DNA of 8,639 nt from Thiobacillus sp. UBA6205. Lineage in GTDB: Bacteria > Pseudomonadota > Gammaproteobacteria > Burkholderiales > Thiobacillaceae. The stretch covers positions 48,652-57,290 of the forward strand of contig DISR01000053.1 of assembly GCA_002421825.1 (NCBI GenBank). Reading direction: 5' to 3'. Positions 1 to 6,445 of the stretch are shown in pieces. Within the stretch, counting starts at the first letter, position 1. The number at the start of each line of letters is the position of its first letter. The notes under the pieces are model-generated. The model was not told where the DNA came from. It was given only the letters and a program-made list of their open reading frames with translations, and made no database searches. A program made the position numbers and the translations under genes.

Positions 1-1
1 G

Positions 2-325
2 GCGATCCGCGCCGCCACCACTTTCCGCGAATTCGACACCCTGGTGACAGCCAAACTGCACGGTTTCCGCGATGCCGAGGACTACTGGACGCGCGCTTCC
101 AGCAAACCCTTGCTGCCGAACATCGGCGTACCCGCGCTGGTGCTGAATGCGAAGAACGACCCTTTCCTGCCCGCCGCCGCGTTGCCCCGCCCGCAGCAGG
201 TTTCGCCCAGCGTCACCCTGCTGCAGCCTGAAACCGGCGGGCATGTGGGCTTCCCGGACGGCGTTTTCCCGGGCCATATCGACTGGCTGCCGCAGCGAAT
301 ACTGGAATTTCTGGACCAGCATTGA
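2..325 (+). CDS. yheT: YheT-family alpha/beta hydrolase, 3' part
   Basis: This is the last 107 codons of a gene that begins before the window; the frame is open from base 2 and ends at TGA 323-325. The text REFD..VTAKLHGFRDAEDYW, followed by a hydrophobic strand and KNDPF, is typical of the C-terminal half of YheT-type alpha/beta hydrolases (esterase-like cytoplasmic enzymes of uncertain physiological substrate). The NDPF aspartate (codon 158-160) and the histidine of GGHVGF (codon 242-244) fit the acid and base of the Ser-Asp-His triad. The nucleophile serine should lie upstream and cannot be checked. The next gene starts 48 bases downstream on the same strand, with its own possible promoter. 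The family call is from recognised sequence pattern; the substrate is unknown. Confidence 0.82.
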   Translation, partial: AIRAATTFREFDTLVTAKLHGFRDAEDYWTRASSKPLLPNIGVPALVLNAKNDPFLPAAALPRPQQVSPSVTLLQPETGGHVGFPDGVFPGHIDWLPQRILEFLDQH

Positions 326-338
326 AAAAGGCGCGACA

Positions 339-344
339 TATAAT
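339..344 (+). promoter_or_regulatory. Candidate -10 element upstream of algC
   Basis: A perfect TATAAT lies in the 48-base gap between the hydrolase stop and the phosphomutase start, in a short AT-rich patch. No good -35 lies 16-18 bases upstream; TTGAAA at 322-327 is only 11 bases away, too close for a normal sigma-70 promoter. If used, the 5' leader would be only about 20-25 bases. This is a guess from one hexamer. Confidence 0.35.
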
Positions 345-373
345 GAAATATTGTCAGCTCAATCCCGGACCCC

Positions 374-1762
374 ATGCACATCCCCAAGGAAATCTTCAAG
401 GCCTACGACATCCGCGGCATCGTCGGCAAAACCCTCACCCCTGAAATCGTCGAGGCCATCGGCCAGGCCATCGGCTCGGAAGCCTTCGCGCGCAAGCAGA
501 GCGCCATCTGCATCGGCCGCGACGGCAGACTGTCCGGCCCCGAGCTTTCGCAGGCGCTGGCGCGCGGCATCCAGAAGGCCGGCGTCGACGTCATCGACCT
601 CGGCATGGTCGCCACGCCCATGACCTACTTCGCGGCCTACGAACTGGGCACGAATTCCGCCGTCATGGTCACCGGCAGCCACAACCCGCCCGACTACAAC
701 GGCCTGAAAATGGTGCTGGGCGGCGAAACCCTGTCGGGCGAGACCATTCAACAATTAAGGCAGCGTCTGGAGGAGAAGAACCTCAGCCACGGCAATCAAA
801 GCGGGGGCATGGGCGACTACAAGACGCATGACATCACCGAGGCCTATTTGAGCCGCATCGCCGGCGACATCAGGCTCGCGCGCCCGATGAAAATCATCGT
901 CGACTGCGGCAACGGCGTGCCCGGCGCCTTCGCGCCGGAACTCTACCGCCGCCTCGGCTGCACGGTGGAGGAAATGTACTGCGAAGTCGACGGCACTTTC
1001 CCCAACCACCACCCCGATCCTTCTGTGCCGAAGAACCTCGCCGACCTGATCGCGCGCCTGAAAACTTCGGACGCCGAACTGGGCTTCGCCTTCGACGGCG
1101 ACGGCGACCGCCTCGGCGTGGTCACCAAGGACGGCAGCATCATCTTCCCCGACCGCCAGCTGATGCTGTTCGCCGACGACGTGCTCTCGCGCAATCCCGG
1201 CGCCGAAGTGATCTTCGATGTGAAATCCACGCGCAAGCTGTTCGACTGGATCCGCGCACGCGGCGGCAAGCCGACTTTATGGAAGACCGGCCACAGCTTC
1301 ATCAAGGCCAAGATGAAGGAGTCCGGCGCGCTGCTGGCGGGCGAGATGTCCGGCCACATTTTCTTCAAGGAGCGCTGGTACGGATTCGACGACGGCATGT
1401 ACGCCGGCGCGCGCATGCTGGAATACCTGTCCAGGCAGCGCGACCCCAACGTCACGCTAAAAGGCCTGCCCGATACCATCAACACGCCGGAACTGCAGAT
1501 CAAGATGGCCGAGGGCGAACATTACGCGCTAATGGAGAGGCTGCAGAAGACCGCGAGGTTTCCGGATGCGCAGGAAGTCATCACGCTGGACGGTCTGCGC
1601 GTGGAATACACCGATGGCTTCGGCCTCGCGCGCCCTTCCAACACCACGCCGGTGATCGTGCTGCGCTTCGAGGCCGACAATGAATCCGCCATCAAGCGCA
1701 TCCAGGAAGACTTCAGGCGTGTGATCAAGGAGCAGGCGCCGGGCCTGGACCTGCCATTCTGA
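374..1762 (+). CDS. algC: Phosphomannomutase/phosphoglucomutase (AlgC type)
   Basis: This 462-residue cytoplasmic enzyme interconverts hexose 6-phosphates and 1-phosphates (mannose and glucose), feeding GDP-mannose and UDP-glucose for exopolysaccharide and LPS synthesis. All four sites of the alpha-D-phosphohexomutase family are visible: the phosphoserine loop TGSHNPPDYNGLK (Ser102), the Mg loop DGDGDR (241-246), the sugar-binding loop GEMSGH (323-328), and the phosphate-binding loop RPSNTTP (420-426). Length and motif positions match Pseudomonas AlgC (463 residues) almost residue for residue. The ATG at 374 has no clear Shine-Dalgarno; only GGA sits 4 bases upstream. The conserved FKAYDIRGIVG near the N-terminus supports this start. 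It follows the hydrolase by 48 bases and converges on the GGDEF-EAL gene. A strict phosphoglucomutase or phosphoglucosamine mutase is less likely: GlmM has a different signature serine loop. Confidence 0.93.
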   Translation: MHIPKEIFKAYDIRGIVGKTLTPEIVEAIGQAIGSEAFARKQSAICIGRDGRLSGPELSQALARGIQKAGVDVIDLGMVATPMTYFAAYELGTNSAVMVTGSHNPPDYNGLKMVLGGETLSGETIQQLRQRLEEKNLSHGNQSGGMGDYKTHDITEAYLSRIAGDIRLARPMKIIVDCGNGVPGAFAPELYRRLGCTVEEMYCEVDGTFPNHHPDPSVPKNLADLIARLKTSDAELGFAFDGDGDRLGVVTKDGSIIFPDRQLMLFADDVLSRNPGAEVIFDVKSTRKLFDWIRARGGKPTLWKTGHSFIKAKMKESGALLAGEMSGHIFFKERWYGFDDGMYAGARMLEYLSRQRDPNVTLKGLPDTINTPELQIKMAEGEHYALMERLQKTARFPDAQEVITLDGLRVEYTDGFGLARPSNTTPVIVLRFEADNESAIKRIQEDFRRVIKEQAPGLDLPF

Positions 1763-1793
1763 GGCTGGCTGTCTGGCGCTTGCGGCAAGGACC

Positions 1794-1815
1794 GGCTAGC
1801 CGAATTCGGCCAGCC
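1794..1815. terminator. Hairpin at convergent gene ends (weak terminator candidate)
   Basis: An inverted repeat of GGCT, one mismatch, GCCG, loop AATT, CGGC, one mismatch, AGCC spans the stop codon of the minus-strand GGDEF-EAL gene, 31 bases past the stop of algC. The inner GCCGAATTCGGC is a perfect 12-base palindrome. Neither strand has a T run after it, so classic intrinsic termination is not supported. It partly encodes the C-terminus of the minus-strand protein, so it may be incidental. Confidence 0.22.
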
Positions 1816-3784
1816 AGTCATGTTCCAGCAAGGCGACTACCTGCGGGGCCGGCACGGGTGCGCTGACAAGTTGGCCCTGTATGACCTGGCAGCCCAGTCG
1901 GCGCAGCCGCTCGAGCTGCTGCCTGTTTTCTATTCCTTCTGCCACCGAATCCAGGTGCAGGCCCTGGCACAGGGCGAGAATGGATCGGACAAAGGCCTCG
2001 TTGATGAGCGCCTTCTCGATATCCCTGACGAAGTAGCGGTCGATCTTGAGGCAGTCGAGCGGAAAGCGCTTCAGGTGCGCGAGCGACGAATAGCCGGTAC
2101 CGAAATCGTCAATGGCCACGGCAATGCCCAGCAGCTTCAATGCCTGAATGCGATTTACCGCCCGCTCGATATCCTGCATGAAAATGCCCTCGGTGAGTTC
2201 CAACTGAAGATATTGCGGCGGCAGGCCGGACATTTCCAACGCCTTGCGCACGCCGGAAACGAATGACTCATGCCAGAACTCCCTGCCGGAAACATTCACG
2301 GCAACGCTCAACCTTGAATGGCCGGAAGCATGCCAGCCCCTGGCCTGGCAGCAGGCGTCGACCAGCAGCTTGCGGCCGACACCGAGTATCTCGCCCGTTT
2401 CCTCCAGCAGCCCAAGAAAATTGGCGGGCATGAGCAAGCCTCTCTGCGGGTGATTCCAGCGCAGCAGTGCTTCCACAGCCTGAATCCTGCCGGTCGCCAG
2501 GTCGAGTTGCGGCTGGTAATGGAAAACGAATTCGCCGCGTTCCAGGGCGTAGTGCAGGTCGGTTTCGAGCTGCAGCCGCTCTTCGGCCATGTCGTTCATC
2601 GCCTTGTCGTAAAGCTGGAAGCGGTTGCGGCCGTTCTTCTTGGCATGGTACATGGCAGTGTCGGCATTCTTGACCAGATCGATTGCATCGCCACCGTCGC
2701 CCGGATACAGGCTCACGCCTATGCTGCAGGTGCTGAATATTTCGCGGTCATCAATGCGATAGGGCTCGGCAATGATGGCAATGATCTTCTCCACGGTCTG
2801 CAGGATGTGGCCGACCTTTTCTGCATCGGCGATGAACATCACGAATTCGTCGCCGCCCACTCGGGACACGACATCCTCCCCGCGCACGGCATTCCTGAGC
2901 CGCATCGCCACTTCGCAGATCAGGCTGTCTCCGTTGGCATGGCCGAGCGTGTCATTGACGAGCTTGAAACGATCGATATCGATGAACAGCACGCCGATCA
3001 TCTTGTTCTGCCGCCTTGCGCGCCACAGCGTCTGCTCCAGGCGATCCATGAACAGCGTGCGGTTGGGCAATCCGGTCAGGGTGTCATGCGTGGCCAGGTG
3101 CTCGCGCTCGCGGCTGGCGCGCGCCGCAAATCGGACGGCAGCGAGCGCGACCGCGATCCCGAGCAGCATGGCAATGCCGGAAAGGCCGTACATCCAGTAG
3201 CGTGCCCGATCGTGCGCCCTGGCCGCCTCGGCACCCGCAGCCCTGGCAAGCTCTTGCGTAACGGCGTCAAGTTGCGAGAGCACCTCCAGAATCTGGTTTT
3301 GCATGGGAATGGCTTCCAGCAAAAGCAGTTCCTTCCCCGCCTGTCCTTCCGAGCTGGAAAGGTCGGCAATGCGGTGCTGGATCGGCTGGGCAGCCGTGAT
3401 CAGTCGGCCCTGAAGCTCCAGCAGGGCCCGCTCCTCGTCGCTCAGCGGCAAGCTTGAAAACTCGTCCCGCGCCTTGATGAAGCTGGCCGCATTGCTGCTG
3501 AACTCCATGATGAGTTCGTCACGTTCAAACGGGTCGGGGGTTTCGGCCATCCTGAACAGATTCAGTGTCCGCTCGCGCGCCGCGAACACCATGGCCTTGG
3601 TCAGGTTCTGCTTGCGCATGTGAACCTCAAGGACAGTCTTCAGGCTGTTCTCGGTGTCCCCGAGTTGTTTTATGCTGATTCCGGTAACGAACAGAATGAG
3701 CAGCAGCTGAACGACAAACCCCGCGAGCAAGGCGATTCTCCAGCCCGAATTGGGGTTGTGCAGCTTCAAGAAGCGGCCCGGCAA
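1796..3784 (-). CDS. Inner-membrane GGDEF-EAL cyclic-di-GMP enzyme
   Basis: This 662-residue protein (from TTG 3784) probably makes and/or degrades the second messenger c-di-GMP. Membrane segments at about 16-37 and 197-220 enclose a roughly 160-residue, mostly helical periplasmic region with no sensor family I recognise. The GGDEF domain (about 225-395) has the DIDRFKLVND metal loop (269-278), a textbook GGDEF at 310-314, and an inhibitory RxxD site (R301-D304) at the standard five-residue spacing. The EAL domain (about 405-655) keeps EAL (438-440), NVS (N498), ELTE (E529), DDFGTGYSSL (D559, D560), K580 and E616. The usual QGYLFS-like motif reads QGQLVS (636-641), keeping the glutamine but losing the aromatics. 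Both activities are therefore plausible. The start is uncertain: TTG 3784 lacks a usable ribosome site, while GGAGGAG at 3814-3820 fits an ATT at 3803-3805, which would add seven residues. It converges with algC and diverges from corA. Confidence 0.93.
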   Translation of the reverse strand: MPGRFLKLHNPNSGWRIALLAGFVVQLLLILFVTGISIKQLGDTENSLKTVLEVHMRKQNLTKAMVFAARERTLNLFRMAETPDPFERDELIMEFSSNAASFIKARDEFSSLPLSDEERALLELQGRLITAAQPIQHRIADLSSSEGQAGKELLLLEAIPMQNQILEVLSQLDAVTQELARAAGAEAARAHDRARYWMYGLSGIAMLLGIAVALAAVRFAARASREREHLATHDTLTGLPNRTLFMDRLEQTLWRARRQNKMIGVLFIDIDRFKLVNDTLGHANGDSLICEVAMRLRNAVRGEDVVSRVGGDEFVMFIADAEKVGHILQTVEKIIAIIAEPYRIDDREIFSTCSIGVSLYPGDGGDAIDLVKNADTAMYHAKKNGRNRFQLYDKAMNDMAEERLQLETDLHYALERGEFVFHYQPQLDLATGRIQAVEALLRWNHPQRGLLMPANFLGLLEETGEILGVGRKLLVDACCQARGWHASGHSRLSVAVNVSGREFWHESFVSGVRKALEMSGLPPQYLQLELTEGIFMQDIERAVNRIQALKLLGIAVAIDDFGTGYSSLAHLKRFPLDCLKIDRYFVRDIEKALINEAFVRSILALCQGLHLDSVAEGIENRQQLERLRRLGCQVIQGQLVSAPVPAPQVVALLEHDWLAEFG

Positions 3785-3813
3785 GATCTCTTTTTTGCCA
3801 GAAATGGTCGTTT

Positions 3814-3820
3814 CTCCTCC
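3814..3820 (-). promoter_or_regulatory. Strong ribosome binding site of the GGDEF-EAL gene
   Basis: Read on the minus strand, GGAGGAG is the best Shine-Dalgarno near the gene. It lies 8 bases before an in-frame ATT (3803-3805) and 29 bases before the in-frame TTG at 3784. There is no ATG or GTG in the frame between it and that TTG, and an in-frame TGA at 3830-3832 limits any upstream extension. The site therefore favours initiation at the rare ATT codon, giving an N-terminus I/M-S-G-K-K-E-I-L before the TTG-encoded residue. Confidence 0.55.
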
Positions 3821-4028
3821 GGCCAGCCGTCAATTTCTGCAGGGATCAACCCGCAATTGTTTTGGTTATTTCATTCCGTGCCCCCGCAATCGGCATACCG
3901 ATGCCCGGCAACAGGTTTAAAACGGCCATTCCGCGGAAAAGTTTATTGCCGCATCGAAACAGCCTGCGGGCGATCCGTCCAATTCAAGGGGTTTCTGGCA
4001 TAGGATGAGGCATTATTGTCCTGGTTGA

Positions 4029-4069
4029 AGCAGGCCATGCCCTGCTGACGCGCCGCCGGGCCGGCGGCG
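4029..4069 (+). promoter_or_regulatory. Two tandem hairpins upstream of corA
   Basis: The first stem-loop is AGCAGG / CCTGCT with a 6-base loop (4029-4046). The second is CGCCGCC / GGCGGCG around GGGCC (4051-4069), a very stable all-GC stem. They lie 40-90 bases ahead of the probable corA start, with the ribosome site exposed at 4110-4113. They could form a structured mRNA leader if transcription starts upstream of about 4025. No T run follows the second stem, so it is not a standard attenuator. I do not recognise a known magnesium riboswitch (M-box or mgtA type) in it; function is inference only. Confidence 0.35.
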
Positions 4070-4118
4070 GTGCAAAATGAAGCCGAACAAATTCTGGCCG
4101 GGCCGGCCTGGAGAATTT

Positions 4119-5096
4119 ATGCAGACAAAGACCAAAACCAGCTGCCTGCTCTTCCGTCCCGGGCAGATGCCCGCCGACATCCTTCTCGATGAGGTCAGCG
4201 AACATGTCCGCAACCCCGAAAACTTCCTCTGGATCGACGTCGCCGACGCCCAGCAGTCCCTTCTGTCCAGGCTTGGCGATGAGTTGGCCTTGCACGAGTT
4301 GGCGATCGAGGATGCGCTGACCACCCACCAGCGCCCCAAGCTGGAAGAATACGGCCGCCACCTGTTCATTAGCGCGAAGACCGCGCAACTGGTTGAAACC
4401 CGCATTTTCTTCGGTGAAGTGCATTTCTTCGCCGGCGCCAATTTCATCGCGGCCGTGCGCCACGGCCCCGGCCTGTCCTTCGCGCGCGTACGCGAACGTC
4501 TTGCCGTCGCGAAAAACGGGGGCAGGCCTGGCAGCCCCTACGCGCTATACCTGGCGCTGGATCTCATCGTCGATCATTACCGTCCGGCCCTGGAAAGCAT
4601 CCATGAGCGCTTCCTCGGCCTGGAGGGCGTGCTGTTGACGGACGCGCTCGGCCGCGACGACCTGGAAAAGCTCTACAACGTAAAGCGGGAACTCAATTCG
4701 CTGCGCGACGCGGCCGAGCCCATGCAGGACATCGTGCAGGACCTGATCCGCCTGCATCCTGAATTCGTCACCAAGGAACTCAAGGCCTATTACCGCGATG
4801 TGCACGATCATGCGGTGCGCGTGACCGATTCCATCGACACCCTGCGCACCAACGCCTCCGATGCCATGCAGTTCCATCTCGCCTCGCTCACCATCCGCCA
4901 GAACGAGTCGGTGCAGAAGCTGGCCGGCTGGGGCGCGATCCTGGCCGTCCCTACCGTAATCTATTCCCTCTATGGCATGAACTTCGACTGGATGCCGGAA
5001 CTGCATCAGCCATGGGGCTACCCGGCGGTTCTGGCCATCAGCGCTGCAAGCATGGTCTGGCTCTACAGGCGTCTCAGGAAACGCGGCTGGATTTGA
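4119..5096 (+). CDS. corA: CorA-type magnesium/cobalt transporter
   Basis: This 325-residue inner-membrane channel subunit carries Mg2+ (also Co2+/Ni2+) into the cell as a pentamer. The long N-terminal cytoplasmic domain contains the family pattern LAIEDALTTHQRPKLEEYG (61-79), followed by the long helical region. Near the C-terminus are two membrane helices, about 268-286 and 300-317. The first ends in the signature YGMNF (GMN at 286-288), followed by the short periplasmic MPEL loop, and the protein ends in the basic tail YRRLRKRGWI. The frame is open to an ATG at 4077, but I prefer ATG 4119: GGAG lies 5 bases upstream of it, and the resulting length fits the usual 315-330 residues. The extra 14 residues from 4077 show no conservation I recognise and have no ribosome site. 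It stands alone, transcribed away from the GGDEF-EAL gene, with a large inverted repeat right after its stop. Confidence 0.93.
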   Translation: MQTKTKTSCLLFRPGQMPADILLDEVSEHVRNPENFLWIDVADAQQSLLSRLGDELALHELAIEDALTTHQRPKLEEYGRHLFISAKTAQLVETRIFFGEVHFFAGANFIAAVRHGPGLSFARVRERLAVAKNGGRPGSPYALYLALDLIVDHYRPALESIHERFLGLEGVLLTDALGRDDLEKLYNVKRELNSLRDAAEPMQDIVQDLIRLHPEFVTKELKAYYRDVHDHAVRVTDSIDTLRTNASDAMQFHLASLTIRQNESVQKLAGWGAILAVPTVIYSLYGMNFDWMPELHQPWGYPAVLAISAASMVWLYRRLRKRGWI

Positions 5097-5105
5097 AACA
5101 CCGTA

Positions 5106-5246
5106 TTAACCACGGGGAGCACGGGGGACACGGGGGAACAAAAGAAAAGTCATTTCCTGTCTGCATGACGGTTGTAGCCCCGCAACAGTCGTTTTCAGTT
5201 TCTGTTATTAGTTCTTCCCCGTGCTCCCCGTGTCCCCCGTGGTTAA
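5106..5246. repeat. Long inverted repeat of CACGGGG units (REP/MITE-like)
   Basis: The left arm (5106-5138) begins TTAACCACGGGG and the right arm (5215-5246) is its near-perfect reverse complement, ending in GTGGTTAA; the spacer is 76 bases. Each arm is three tandem copies of a 9-base CACGGGG(G/A)(A/G) unit. The order of the two unit variants differs between arms, and indels are limited to the G runs. The spacer contains a further small hairpin (5167-5190, GTTGT/GCAAC core). Translated, the arms give HGEHGGHGG- and PCSPCPPW-like strings, a pattern I associate with dispersed intergenic palindromes and the spurious proteins predicted from them in environmental proteobacteria. A T6 run at 5250-5255 follows the right arm on the plus strand, so the folded element could also terminate corA transcripts. 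It fills the 161-base gap between corA and the convergent propeller gene. Confidence 0.8.
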
Positions 5247-5255
5247 ACGTTTTTT
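5215..5255 (+). terminator. Possible corA terminator (right arm plus T run)
   Basis: The right arm of the inverted repeat is followed three bases later by TTTTTT (5250-5255), in the correct order for an intrinsic terminator of corA on the plus strand. The 76-base loop is much longer than in a standard terminator, so efficiency is doubtful. The minus-strand reading has no T run after the left arm, so it would not serve the convergent operon in the same way. Confidence 0.35.
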
Positions 5256-5257
5256 CC

Positions 5258-6445
5258 TTAATCCTTCCACACCGCGCTGGCGTACTTGAGGCGCGTGCCA
5301 CCGGCGTCGGTCTTCTCCAGCCACGCCACATGCAGGGTACCGGAGTCATCCAGCAGGATTACGGGGTCGCTTTGCACACCCGGCCCCGAAGCGCCGGGCA
5401 CGGCGATGTCGTCGCTGAATGCCTTGCCGTCCCAGTCGCTCAGCCAGATGTCGGCCGTGCCGTCGCGCTCGTCGTCCCATGCGGCCACGACCCGGCCGCC
5501 ATGGCTGGCGGCGACAGCCGGATGCCACTGCGCGATGTTGTCGCCGAAGCTGTCCTGGACTTTCAGGTTGCGGCCAAAGGAACGGCCGCCGTCATGGCTG
5601 AAGGCGGCGTAGACATCGTAGCCGGAGAGAAAGTCGCGCTTGTCCAGCCAAAGCGCCACCAGGCAACCCGGTCCGCAGGCAGTCAGCACCGGGCGCATGC
5701 TGCCCATGCCTGCGCCGAGGTCCATGGTGCGCACCTGCGGCCTGTCGATCAGCCGGTAGGGCGCGGTGAATGTCTTTCCGTCCGCGCTGTGCGCGGCCAG
5801 CATCTCGGTGTGCTTCTTGCGGCGGTCTTCCCACACGGCCGTCACGCCGCCGTCAGCACTCACCGCCAGCGCCGGATAAGCCTGATCATCGATCGGCAAG
5901 GCGTCTTCCAGCGGCACGCTGTATTCGGCTTTCAGCCCGTTGGCTTCGAGTGTCAGGCGCGCGAGCATGATGCGCTTGAAATTGCCCGCCATTTCCGCCC
6001 ACGCTGCATAGAGCGTGCCCTCGTCCGCACGGGCCAGGGTGATGTGTGCGGCTTCCTCGCGGCTCAGCTTGAGCGCCTTGCCCTTGCCGGCCTGCTTGAC
6101 CCAGACCGCGCCGTCTTCTTCCCAGGCGGCGACGAAGCGGCCCTTGCCCATGCCCTGCGCCACCGGCTCGTAGCATTCGCCCGCGCTCAGCGCCTGCGGG
6201 CCGGAGAAGGCAGGCGCTGCTTTTTCGCGCACGGCCAGCCAGCAGCGCGGCTCGCCCGTGCGGTCGTCTTCCCAGGCTACGGCGACGCGGCCATCGGATT
6301 CCGCCACACCCTTGCGGTTGGCGGATTCCAGATGATGGAAGACCTTCTTGTCCTTGGCCGCGCCCGCCTCGACGGCAGGCGAAAACTGCCAGCCGGCAAA
6401 CGCCGGCATGGCCAGCAGCATCAGGATGGCAGCGCAGCGTTTCAT
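5258..6445 (-). CDS. Secreted seven-repeat Asp-box beta-propeller protein
   Basis: This 395-residue protein carries a Sec signal peptide (MKRCAAILMLLAMPAFA, cleavage near residue 17), so it should act in the periplasm or outside. Seven repeats each contain a hydrophobic strand ending in Trp, with W at 58, 108, 149, 205, 266, 323 and 375, spaced 41-61 residues apart. This fits a seven-bladed propeller. Asp-box (BNR) turns are visible at 220-226 (SADGKTF), 283-290 (SHDGGRSF) and 336-343 (SDWDGKAF). The fold resembles sialidases, but I do not see the N-terminal RIP motif or an arginine triad, so sialidase activity should not be assumed; binding or structural roles are equally possible. The mature part has four cysteines (68, 91, 257, 261), including CGPGC. 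The ATG at 6445 overlaps the thioredoxin stop by 4 bases (ATGA), which supports this start. A longer open reading through to 6895 is only a frame shadow of the thioredoxin gene. Confidence 0.8.
   Translation of the reverse strand: MKRCAAILMLLAMPAFAGWQFSPAVEAGAAKDKKVFHHLESANRKGVAESDGRVAVAWEDDRTGEPRCWLAVREKAAPAFSGPQALSAGECYEPVAQGMGKGRFVAAWEEDGAVWVKQAGKGKALKLSREEAAHITLARADEGTLYAAWAEMAGNFKRIMLARLTLEANGLKAEYSVPLEDALPIDDQAYPALAVSADGGVTAVWEDRRKKHTEMLAAHSADGKTFTAPYRLIDRPQVRTMDLGAGMGSMRPVLTACGPGCLVALWLDKRDFLSGYDVYAAFSHDGGRSFGRNLKVQDSFGDNIAQWHPAVAASHGGRVVAAWDDERDGTADIWLSDWDGKAFSDDIAVPGASGPGVQSDPVILLDDSGTLHVAWLEKTDAGGTRLKYASAVWKD

Larger units (their letters stand above)
3806..4118. other. Divergent intergenic region, GGDEF-EAL / corA
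   Basis: About 310 bases without a credible gene; the open frames crossing it are short and share no family pattern. It should hold the promoters of both flanking genes, but no confident -35/-10 pair was found on either strand. It does contain two overlapping dyads at 3889-3905 (ATCGG/CCGAT and GGCAT/ATGCC, each with a 4-base loop), an AT-rich patch around 3855-3875, and two hairpins near the corA end described separately. Base composition is less GC-rich than the neighbouring genes, as expected for a control region. Confidence 0.6.

Noticed and set aside
2318..3457. A 379-codon plus-strand open frame opposite the GGDEF-EAL gene.
   Set aside because: It mirrors the codon pattern of the GGDEF-EAL gene on the other strand and shows no family motif.
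3788..3797. An A6G slippery run (minus strand) just after the GGDEF-EAL ribosome site, suggesting a programmed -1 frameshift.
   Set aside because: The only start in the frame that could feed a -1 shift is a CTG directly beside the run. The simple ATT or TTG start explains the gene without a shift.
5106..5246. A CRISPR array, because of short G-rich repeats.
   Set aside because: The units are 9 bases long, contiguous without spacers, and arranged as one inverted pair.
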